Shown piece after piece: positions 16,025-22,380 of a DNA stretch of 22,380 bases. The notes beneath the pieces were generated by a model. The model was not told where the DNA came from, made no database searches, and saw only the letters and a program-made list of their open reading frames with translations. This DNA comes from Bacteroidales bacterium GP2 (GTDB taxonomy: Bacteria > Bacteroidota > Bacteroidia > Bacteroidales > Muribaculaceae): positions 7,813 to 30,192 of the forward strand of contig DAAJ01000105.1 in assembly GCA_001701115.1 (NCBI GenBank), written 5' to 3'. The first letter of the stretch is position 1, and every line of letters starts with the position of its first letter. The position numbers and the translations under genes were made by a program.

Positions 16025-17821
16025 TTATTTTGAGGCGCGTTTGCGCTCTATTTCATCAAGTATTATTTTACGGATGCGGATATGGTTTGGGGTCACCTCC
16101 ACATATTCGTCACCTTTAATATACTCAAGGGCTTCTTCAAGACTAAACACTATAGGTGGAATAATTTTTGCCTTGTCATCAGCACCGGAAGCACGCATAT
16201 TAGTGAGCTTTTTTGATTTGGTGACGTTTACAACAATGTCATTGTCCTTAGCGTTTTCTCCAACCACCTGTCCGGCATAAACCTCTTCCTGCGGGAAGAT
16301 GAAGAATTTACCACGGTCCTGGAGCTTGTCTATTGCGTAAGCGTATGCTGTTCCACCTTCCATTGCGATAAGCGAACCGTTTGTGCGACGCTCAATATCC
16401 CCCTTCCATGGCTGGTATTCAAGGAAACGGTGAGCCATGATTGCTTCACCGGCAGAGGCAGTCAATATATTGTTGCGCAAACCTATAATGCCGCGTGAGG
16501 GAATATGGAACTCCATATGCACACGGTCGTTCTGCGTTGTCATGCTCACCAGGTCCCCTTTCCTTCGGGTAACCATGTCTATCATCTTGCTCGAATACTC
16601 CTCAGGCACATTTATGGTGAGAAGCTCGACTGGCTCACACTTGCGCCCGTCTATCTCCTTTACGATAACCTGGGGCTGACCTACCTGAAGCTCATAGCCC
16701 TCGCGGCGCATTGTTTCAATAAGCACAGAAAGGTGCAGCACACCTCTGCCATAAACTGTCCATACATCCTCATGGTCCGCTTTGGTTACACGCAGCGCAA
16801 GGTTTCGGTCAAGTTCTTTGGTGAGACGGTCGCCGATATGGCGGGAAGTAACATATTTTCCATCGCGCCCGAAGAAGGGGCTGTCGTTGATAGTGAAAGT
16901 CATTGACATTGTAGGTTCGTCAATGGCTATGCGCGGAAGGGCTTCTGGAGTTTCAAGGTCGGCAACAGTGTCACCAATTTCAAATCCTTCGATTCCCACA
17001 AGCGCGCATATATCACCGCTGCTCACACTCTCAACTTTCTTTCTGCCCATACCTTCAAACACATGGAGCTCTTTAATGCGCTGTTTCACCACAGAGCCGT
17101 CCTTTTTGCATAAGGCAATATCCATGCCTTCGCGCAATGTGCCGCGATGCACTCTGCCGATGGCGATACGTCCAACATAGTTCGAGAAGTCAAGCGAGGT
17201 TATGAGCATCTGCGCTGGACCATCAATCGTTTCAGGGGCGGGGATGTATTTCACAATTGCATCGAGCACAGCATTGATATTGTCCGTGGGCGTCTGCCAG
17301 TCTTCACTCATCCAACCCTGCTTCGCAGAGCCGTAAATTGTCGGGAAATCAAGCTGCTCTTCGGTTGCATCAAGGTTGCACATGAGGTCAAACACCATTT
17401 CCTGCACCTCTTCGGGGCGGCAGTTGGGCTTGTCTACCTTGTTGATGACAACAACCGGCTTCAAACCCATCTGTATAGCCTTCTGGAGCACGAACCTGGT
17501 CTGCGGCATCGGTCCCTCAAATGCGTCAACAAGCAATAGGCATCCGTCAGCCATGTTCAGCACTCGCTCAACCTCTCCGCCGAAGTCAGCGTGTCCCGGA
17601 GTGTCGATTATATTTATTTTGGTGTCCTTGTAGTTGATGGATACGTTTTTGGAGAGAATTGTTATACCGCGCTCACGCTCCAGGTCATTGTTGTCAAGGA
17701 TTAGTTCACCTGTTGTCTGGTTGTCGCGGAAAAGATGCCCTGCGAGCAGCATTTTGTCAACGAGAGTTGTTTTGCCGTGGTCTACATGGGCTATGATTGC
17801 GATGTTGCGAATATTCTGCAT
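16025..17821 (-). CDS. typA: Ribosome-associated translational GTPase TypA/BipA
   Basis: This 598-residue protein has the usual length of TypA/BipA, an EF-G-like GTPase that binds the ribosome and aids 50S assembly and stress adaptation. The GTPase motifs are AHVDHGKTT (G1), RERGITI (G2), DTPGHADFGGEVER (G3) and NKVDK (G4). EF-Tu-like domain 2, the elongation-factor domains (FFGRDGKYVTSR, GRGVLHLSVLIETMRREG) and the BipA-specific C-terminal part (RTNGSLIAMEGGTAYAYAID, GQVVGENAKDNDI) follow in order. It is a single-gene unit with a strong terminator and is divergent from tsaD. Confidence 0.97.
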   Translation of the reverse strand: MQNIRNIAIIAHVDHGKTTLVDKMLLAGHLFRDNQTTGELILDNNDLERERGITILSKNVSINYKDTKINIIDTPGHADFGGEVERVLNMADGCLLLVDAFEGPMPQTRFVLQKAIQMGLKPVVVINKVDKPNCRPEEVQEMVFDLMCNLDATEEQLDFPTIYGSAKQGWMSEDWQTPTDNINAVLDAIVKYIPAPETIDGPAQMLITSLDFSNYVGRIAIGRVHRGTLREGMDIALCKKDGSVVKQRIKELHVFEGMGRKKVESVSSGDICALVGIEGFEIGDTVADLETPEALPRIAIDEPTMSMTFTINDSPFFGRDGKYVTSRHIGDRLTKELDRNLALRVTKADHEDVWTVYGRGVLHLSVLIETMRREGYELQVGQPQVIVKEIDGRKCEPVELLTINVPEEYSSKMIDMVTRRKGDLVSMTTQNDRVHMEFHIPSRGIIGLRNNILTASAGEAIMAHRFLEYQPWKGDIERRTNGSLIAMEGGTAYAYAIDKLQDRGKFFIFPQEEVYAGQVVGENAKDNDIVVNVTKSKKLTNMRASGADDKAKIIPPIVFSLEEALEYIKGDEYVEVTPNHIRIRKIILDEIERKRASK

Positions 17822-17844
17822 ATAGTCTTCTTAAAATCCGGGCG

Positions 17845-17852
17845 CAAAGTTA
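17845..17852 (-). promoter_or_regulatory. Candidate -7 element for typA
   Basis: The minus strand reads TAACTTTG (TAnnTTTG consensus), 23 bp upstream of the typA ATG. No -33 TTTG was found at the right distance. The element mirrors the one for tsaD 33 bp away. Confidence 0.5.
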
Positions 17853-17885
17853 CTCTTTTTTTTCTAATCTGCGGCTATAAATATG

Positions 17886-17893
17886 TAACTTTG
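17886..17893 (+). promoter_or_regulatory. Candidate -7 element for tsaD
   Basis: TAACTTTG is an exact -7 match and is identical to the element on the opposite strand for typA. The start site would be near 17898, giving a leader of about 50 nt that begins with the hairpin at 17899-17923. Confidence 0.5.
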
Positions 17894-17898
17894 CAGTT

Positions 17899-17923
17899 CG
17901 GAAATGCGATGCGACGCATTCCG
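17899..17923 (+). promoter_or_regulatory. Hairpin at the predicted 5' end of the tsaD mRNA
   Basis: CGGAAATGCG (17899-17908) can pair with CGCATTCCG (17915-17923) with one bulged base and a 6-nt loop. It coincides with the predicted transcription start, so it may act as a 5' stabilising stem. The function is inferred. Confidence 0.4.
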
Positions 17924-17948
17924 TAAACCAAAAGGCATATAGACTATT

Positions 17949-18968
17949 ATGAGCGTTATTAATATACTTGGCATAGAGAGTTCGTGTGACGACACAAGCG
18001 CTGCGGTAATAACTGACGGCATTCTGAGGAGCAATGTCATTGCAAGCCAGAGCATCCATGAGGAATACGGAGGAGTGGTGCCGGAACTGGCAAGCCGCGC
18101 ACACCAGCAGAACATCGTCCCTGTAGTGGATGCTGCGTTGAAACGCGCCGGAATAAAAGCTCAGGATTTGAGCGCGATTGCTTTTACCCGCGGTCCCGGA
18201 CTGCTCGGTTCGCTTCTCGTAGGCACATCTTTTGCCAAAGGCATGAGCCTTGGGCTGCGCATACCTATTATTGATGTAAACCATTTGCACGGGCATGTGC
18301 TCAGCCATTTTATCCGCAAGGAGAAAGATGACGAGGTGCCGGAATTTCCTTTCCTTTGCCTGCTTGTGAGCGGAGGCAACAGCCAGATTATACTTGTGAA
18401 GAGCGCAGAGGAGATGGAAATACTCGGTAAGACTATAGACGATGCTGCCGGAGAGGCATTTGACAAGTGCGCCAAGGTGATGGGGCTCCCCTATCCCGGC
18501 GGACCGCATATCGACCGACTCGCTGCGGAAGGCGACAGCATGAGGTTTAAATTTGCAAAACCTCGCATTCCTGGACTCGATTATAGTTTCAGCGGTCTAA
18601 AGACATCTTTCCTTTACACTCTGCGTGATGAAATTAAGAAAAACCCGGATTTTGTCAGCGAAAACATTGCCGATCTCGCAGCTTCACTCCAACGCACCAT
18701 TGTTGAAATACTCATCAGCAAGCTTGACGCGGCAGTAAAGCAAACCGGGGTAAAGACTGTTGCTATCGGAGGGGGAGTAAGCGCCAACTCCGGCGTGCGC
18801 AAGGCGGTTGCCGATTTCTGTGCATCGCGTGGGCTAAAAGCATTTATTCCGGAGCGGGTGTTTACTACCGACAATGCGGCAATGGTAGCGATTGCAGGGT
18901 ATTTCAAGTATCTCAAAGGCGATTTCTGCGCTTACGACGCGGTTCCTTACGCGCGCGTGAGCATATAA
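17949..18968 (+). CDS. tsaD: tRNA N6-adenosine threonylcarbamoyltransferase
   Basis: This 339-residue TsaD/Kae1 protein transfers the threonylcarbamoyl group to A37 of ANN-decoding tRNAs, together with TsaB and TsaE. The ASKHA nucleotide-binding motifs are clear: LGIESSCDDTSAAV at the N-terminus, GPGLLGSLLVG, and CLLVSGGNSQ. Metal ligands are His112 and His116 (NHLHGH) and Asp308 (FTTDNAAM). The length is normal and the start gives the standard N-terminus. cinA follows after 19 nt on the same strand and probably shares the message. TsaB and TsaE are not in this window. Confidence 0.97.
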   Translation: MSVINILGIESSCDDTSAAVITDGILRSNVIASQSIHEEYGGVVPELASRAHQQNIVPVVDAALKRAGIKAQDLSAIAFTRGPGLLGSLLVGTSFAKGMSLGLRIPIIDVNHLHGHVLSHFIRKEKDDEVPEFPFLCLLVSGGNSQIILVKSAEEMEILGKTIDDAAGEAFDKCAKVMGLPYPGGPHIDRLAAEGDSMRFKFAKPRIPGLDYSFSGLKTSFLYTLRDEIKKNPDFVSENIADLAASLQRTIVEILISKLDAAVKQTGVKTVAIGGGVSANSGVRKAVADFCASRGLKAFIPERVFTTDNAAMVAIAGYFKYLKGDFCAYDAVPYARVSI

Positions 18969-18987
18969 TAATTAAACTGCATGGATT

Positions 18988-20238
18988 ATGGACGTATGCG
19001 TTGTGGCTATAGGCGATGAACTGCTTATAGGTCAGGTTACTGACACTAACAGCGGGAGCATAGCGAGGATGATTGCCCCGGAGGGTTGGAGAGTTGCAGG
19101 AGTGGAAGTGTGCGGTGACAGCGCGGAAGATATCCGCGGGGCAATCGGGCGTGCTTTCAGCCGAGCCAATATTGTGCTGACCACCGGGGGACTCGGTCCT
19201 ACAAAAGATGATATAACAAAAAACGTGTTGATGGAAATTTTCGGCGGAGAATTGCACGAAGATGCAGAGGTACTCGAAAATGTCCGCAATATAATGGCAC
19301 GAAGAGGACTCGAAATGAATCCCCTCACTGCGGCTCAGGCAATGGTGCCGACAAGTTGCGAGGTGATTCAGAACCGGCTTGGCACCGCCCCACTGATGTG
19401 GTTTGAGAGCGACAAAGGTGTACTTGTGGCAATGCCAGGAGTACCGTTTGAAACCACCGGGATGTTTGAAAGCGAGGTATTTCCACGGCTGCTGAATCGT
19501 TTCCCCTCACGCAAAGTAATCACACACCGCACACTCATCACTACCGGAATTAGCGAGAGCGCTCTTGCAGGGATGCTTGCCGGCTGGGAAGAAAATCTGC
19601 CGGATAACATGCATCTGGCATATCTTCCAAACGCGGGGTATATCCGCCTGCGCCTTGACGCGAAAGGCGACATTACAGAGCGTAAAGCTGTAGAAACTTC
19701 GGCAGATGAAGCGGTTGCAGGAATGAAGGAGATAATCGGCGAATATATTGTTGCAGAAAACGACATTACACCGGCTGAAATATTACTCGCCGAATCGTCT
19801 GCGCATGATGTGACTATCGCTACTGCCGAAAGCTGTACAGGCGGAAATATTGCAGGTGCCATAACCGCGGTTCCGGGCAGCTCGCAGTGCATGGCAGGAG
19901 GAGTGGTGGCGTACAGCAACGATGTAAAGATTAAGCTTTTAGGAGTAAGCCCTGACACACTTGCGCTCAAAGGAGCTGTAAGCGAAGAGGTTGCGGCACA
20001 GATGGCAGAAGGGGTTTGTGCGGCTACAGGCGCCGACCTTGGAATCGCAACAAGTGGAATTGCTGGACCAGGCGGCGGAACTCCGGATAAACCGATTGGA
20101 ACTGTCTGCATCGCAGTGTCTTACCGCGGCAAGACCGAAACGGTAACAATGCACTTTCCGGGAAACCGCAAACGTGTTGTTGATCGCGCCGTTAACTTCG
20201 GGTTGCTTAGTGCGGTACGCATGATCCGTGAAAATTAA
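18988..20238 (+). CDS. cinA: CinA family protein (MoCF-like domain plus NMN deamidase domain)
   Basis: This 416-residue protein has the complete two-domain CinA layout. The N-terminal MoaB/MogA-like domain (about 1-170) carries GDELLIGQVTDTNS and TTGGLGPTKDD. The C-terminal PncC-type domain (about 255-416) carries ATAESCTGG, GGVVAYSNDVK and TSGIAGPGGGTPDKPIGTV. Known CinA proteins act as ADP-ribose pyrophosphatase and/or nicotinamide mononucleotide deamidase in pyridine nucleotide salvage. The competence name is historical, and nothing here points to DNA uptake. It lies 19 nt after tsaD and ends before a strong two-way terminator. Confidence 0.95.
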   Translation: MDVCVVAIGDELLIGQVTDTNSGSIARMIAPEGWRVAGVEVCGDSAEDIRGAIGRAFSRANIVLTTGGLGPTKDDITKNVLMEIFGGELHEDAEVLENVRNIMARRGLEMNPLTAAQAMVPTSCEVIQNRLGTAPLMWFESDKGVLVAMPGVPFETTGMFESEVFPRLLNRFPSRKVITHRTLITTGISESALAGMLAGWEENLPDNMHLAYLPNAGYIRLRLDAKGDITERKAVETSADEAVAGMKEIIGEYIVAENDITPAEILLAESSAHDVTIATAESCTGGNIAGAITAVPGSSQCMAGGVVAYSNDVKIKLLGVSPDTLALKGAVSEEVAAQMAEGVCAATGADLGIATSGIAGPGGGTPDKPIGTVCIAVSYRGKTETVTMHFPGNRKRVVDRAVNFGLLSAVRMIREN

Positions 20239-20243
20239 GAGAC

Positions 20244-20277
20244 AAAATAAGCTGTGCCGACCGGCACAGCTTATTTT
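20244..20277. terminator. Bidirectional terminator between cinA and the MBL-fold hydrolase gene
   Basis: A perfect 15-bp stem (20244-20258 with 20263-20277, GC-rich at the tip and A/T at the base) closes a GACC tetraloop. The AAAA/TTTT base supplies a T-run on both strands, so it can stop plus-strand transcription from cinA and minus-strand transcription from the gene ending at 20297. Confidence 0.92.
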
Positions 20278-20296
20278 ATATTATACTTCAAGTTCC

Positions 20297-21019
20297 TTAT
20301 TTGATTTCCACGGTGGCTCCGGGGGTATAAATGAAATGCACATCGGAGCGGTCTTCGGGAATTGTGCTTAGGAATGTCGCAACCTCATCTTTTCTGCCCC
20401 AGAAGTGCATCGGGAAAAAGTTTGCAACCTTTATAGTTGTCAGAAAATCTTTTGCACCCTCACCGAAATCGGTGCCGATACGCGGGTCAACCGGAAACAT
20501 TGCAATATCAACACTCGGGTTTTCAAAAGCGATGCGGTGGAGAGCCTTGCTGAATGCTTCTTCCGATTTTTTCACCTCCTTTGCATCCGATTCATCTTTC
20601 CAGTGCCACAGGTTCAAATCACCGGCATGGAATATCTTCTTGCCTCCGGACGTTTCAACCATGAAGCTCACCCCTTCGTCAGTAGAGGGATATGCTGCAA
20701 CATTTACTCCTCCTGGGAGTCCTTCTATGCGGTCGCCGGCGCTCATGCCCGCCACTTCAAGCGTTGAAGGGATATTCTGTGCGGGCACATCGTTGGACAT
20801 GACATATACCCTGCGATGATTCTGCGCCATTTCATAGATGCCGGTATTGAAATGGTCCTTATGCTGGTGGCTTACAAAAAATATCACCGGAATATCAGGA
20901 TTGTTCTCAAGGATTTTATGGAGAGCGTGAGATGGGTCACGGTAGTAATCAAACACCAGGACGGCGCCTGGAATCTGAACGGCAAACCCGCTGTGATCCA
21001 AATAAGTTACTTTTGTCAT
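20297..21019 (-). CDS. Metallo-beta-lactamase-fold hydrolase (UlaG-like)
   Basis: This 240-residue cytoplasmic protein has the MBL signature HxHxDH (SHQHKDH: His51, His53, Asp55, His56), followed by HAGDLN and a late His in FFPMHF, which fits a two-metal hydrolase. The opening MTKVTYLDHSGFAV is typical of UlaG-like metal-dependent hydrolases, so the ATG at 21019 is preferred over an in-frame start at 21061. The substrate cannot be assigned. It follows the lipoprotein gene by 73 nt on the same strand and may be the last gene of that unit. No promoter-like TAnnTTTG is visible in the gap. Confidence 0.88.
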   Translation of the reverse strand: MTKVTYLDHSGFAVQIPGAVLVFDYYRDPSHALHKILENNPDIPVIFFVSHQHKDHFNTGIYEMAQNHRRVYVMSNDVPAQNIPSTLEVAGMSAGDRIEGLPGGVNVAAYPSTDEGVSFMVETSGGKKIFHAGDLNLWHWKDESDAKEVKKSEEAFSKALHRIAFENPSVDIAMFPVDPRIGTDFGEGAKDFLTTIKVANFFPMHFWGRKDEVATFLSTIPEDRSDVHFIYTPGATVEIK

Positions 21020-21032
21020 ATTATGAAGCTTT

Positions 21033-21058
21033 AGTTGTTTTACAGAAATAAAACAGCT
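21033..21058. repeat. Imperfect inverted repeat upstream of the MBL hydrolase gene
   Basis: AGTTGTTTTA (21033-21042) and TAAAACAGCT (21049-21058) are inverted copies with one mismatch and a 6-nt spacer. The mismatch would be a G-U wobble in plus-strand RNA and a C-A mismatch in minus-strand RNA. It lies in the short gap before the start codon and its role is unknown. Confidence 0.35.
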
Positions 21059-21092
21059 CACATCATCTTATGTTCACTAATATTGGAAATGC

Positions 21093-22016
21093 TCAGCGTC
21101 GGTACTCGCTCAGTATACCGTCACGAAACAACAGGTATATGCCGTTTTCATAAGTCCACACTTCATACAACGTGCTTTGGTCGGCACGGCGGATAACCTT
21201 TGCGGGAGCGCCAAGGGCAATGCGGCATTCATCAAGGGTCATATCTATCGCAATCCTGTTGTTGACAATATTTTTCCACACCTCGTCACGGATAAGCGGA
21301 TATTTCTGGCGCGGATTGGTGAGTGAGAAGAGTTTATGAAATCCTCTCGGAGCTTTAAGGTTTTGCCCTACCGACATAAACATCACGAAGCTGTAGCCAT
21401 GCTCATCTGAAACTATCAGCTTGATAGGATAGACTGAATTTCCCGGCAGCACTTCAAGGATTTTCACAGGCACATATTTTCTACCGGTAAAAGACTGCTC
21501 GTTAAGGTCATACCACACCGGAGTGAGTATATAGAAAGTTCTGCCTTCCATTCTCGATTTCACAGAATCGACAACACTCACCTCTACTGTAAACGGCACC
21601 TCAAAGCTGCTCCTTGATTTTAATGCGCTCTCGGAGGACTCCACGCGGTAGCCCATCGTTTTTGAATTGCTGTCTGCAAAAGTGAGCTCAACCATCGGCT
21701 CTCCGGTTAGCGAAACGCCTTCCCTCATGCCAGTGAAACTGATTATGCTGCCGGCAGATAGCTCCGGAGCTCCGGGGTTAAAAATTATGCCTATCCTTGA
21801 ATCGGTGACATAGAATTTTTTCCCGGGTTTCCATAATGCGGGAGAATCCCCGGAAATATCGCTAAGGTATCTCTGTTCCGCGATATTTCCGGGTAAAGTT
21901 TTCTCAACAGTTTCCGCGCTGATTTTTGGAGTGCTCTCCACTCCGGTGAAGCAGGAAGAGCAACCAACCAGCAGCAGTGCCGCCGCAAATAATTTATTTC
22001 TTTTCAGTAGGGTCAA
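21093..22016 (-). CDS. Lipoprotein with BamE/SmpA-like C-terminal region
   Basis: The lipoprotein signal KRNKLFAAALLLVGC fixes the true N-terminus near the stop of the upstream gene. No ATG lies there. TTG at 22016 gives 307 residues and CTG at 22007 gives 304; the upstream in-frame ATGs at 22112 and 22094 lie deep inside the peptidase gene. The start region overlaps the peptidase stop (21994-21996) in another frame, which suggests coupled translation. The mature protein is mostly beta-strand. The end (MTLDECRIALGAPAKV, EVWTYENG, LLFRDGILSEYRR) resembles the SmpA/BamE fold. The function is unknown; an envelope role is inferred. Confidence 0.75.
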   Translation of the reverse strand: MTLLKRNKLFAAALLLVGCSSCFTGVESTPKISAETVEKTLPGNIAEQRYLSDISGDSPALWKPGKKFYVTDSRIGIIFNPGAPELSAGSIISFTGMREGVSLTGEPMVELTFADSNSKTMGYRVESSESALKSRSSFEVPFTVEVSVVDSVKSRMEGRTFYILTPVWYDLNEQSFTGRKYVPVKILEVLPGNSVYPIKLIVSDEHGYSFVMFMSVGQNLKAPRGFHKLFSLTNPRQKYPLIRDEVWKNIVNNRIAIDMTLDECRIALGAPAKVIRRADQSTLYEVWTYENGIYLLFRDGILSEYRR

Positions 22017-22380
22017 TTCCGAGATTATGATAAATGAAAGAATAAATGTCGGTATACTCGTCAACAACCTTTGCAAGCGGCTTGCCGGCGCCATGCCCTG
22101 CGTTGGAATCAATGCGGATTAGCTTGGGAGCATCTCCGGTATTCGCAGCCTGGAGGGTTGCGGCATATTTAAAGGAGTGCGCTGGCACCACACGGTCATC
22201 ATGGTCGGCTGTGGTAACAAGGATGGCAGGATAAGGCGTGCCGTCATTCTTAATGTTATGGATCGGAGAATATCCCAGAAGATACTCAGCCATCTCCTTG
22301 GAATCTGCGCTTGTGCCGTAATCGCTTGCCCAGTTCCAGCCGATAGTAAACAGATGGCGGTTCTGAGTATGGCGAAGAGT
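21994..22380 (-). CDS. Prolyl oligopeptidase, C-terminal part (runs off right edge)
   Basis: About 128 residues of the C-terminus of an S9A prolyl oligopeptidase are visible, with the frame open to the window edge. FTIGWNWASDYG, LLGYSPIHNI and LVTTADHDDRVVPAHSFK are characteristic of the alpha/beta-hydrolase domain. The catalytic Asp lies in DHDDRV and the catalytic His in GHGAGK. The active-site Ser and the propeller domain are outside the window, so integrity and export cannot be judged. The protein ends in GIDPTEKK, and its stop codon overlaps the beginning of the following lipoprotein gene. Confidence 0.93.
   Translation of the reverse strand, partial: TLRHTQNRHLFTIGWNWASDYGTSADSKEMAEYLLGYSPIHNIKNDGTPYPAILVTTADHDDRVVPAHSFKYAATLQAANTGDAPKLIRIDSNAGHGAGKPLAKVVDEYTDIYSFIYHNLGIDPTEKK

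Noticed and set aside
17850..18509. A 219-codon minus-strand open frame opposite tsaD
   Set aside because: It is antisense to conserved tsaD motifs and lacks any recognisable family features.

Overview
The window looks like chromosomal DNA of a Bacteroidales gut bacterium, possibly Muribaculaceae (the family is an inference). Three things support this. Several genes carry Bacteroidota-type promoters (TTTG, about 20 bp, then TAnnTTTG). Shine-Dalgarno sequences are mostly absent. The protein content is typical: BF3164/TolB-like beta-propeller lipoproteins, a secreted choloylglycine-hydrolase homologue and a DUF6808-like small protein. No RNA gene, insertion sequence or CRISPR array was found.

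Layout. (1) 1-1102, minus strand: a secreted Ntn hydrolase, followed after 8 nt by the first codons of another exported protein that leaves the window. (2) 1182-3179, plus strand: two DNA repair genes, dinB (Pol IV) and nfo (endonuclease IV). (3) 3165-3638, minus strand: an isolated DUF6808-like membrane-anchored protein. (4) 3770-13812, minus strand: a ten-kilobase export operon read as adaptor lipoprotein, RND permease 1, beta-propeller lipoprotein, TolC-like channel, RND permease 2. (5) 13813-14500: an AT-rich gap that holds a frameshifted relic resembling a third beta-propeller. (6) 14501-15619, minus strand: another beta-propeller lipoprotein with its own promoter, and upstream of it a C9 tract inside an inverted repeat. 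(7) 16025-17821, minus strand: typA, with a strong terminator. Divergent from it are tsaD and cinA (17949-20238, plus strand). (8) 20297-22380, minus strand: a metallo-beta-lactamase-fold hydrolase, a lipoprotein with a BamE-like C-terminus and a non-ATG start, and the C-terminus of a prolyl oligopeptidase.

How the genes fit together. The adaptor, two RND pumps and TolC channel should form one or two tripartite envelope exporters. The unusual part is the propeller lipoprotein, whose gene is translationally coupled between permease 1 and TolC. A second intact paralogue and a relic lie just upstream, so the family appears to have expanded and partly decayed here. This locus is the best candidate for something not well described. 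The rest (dinB, nfo, typA, tsaD, cinA) is conserved housekeeping.
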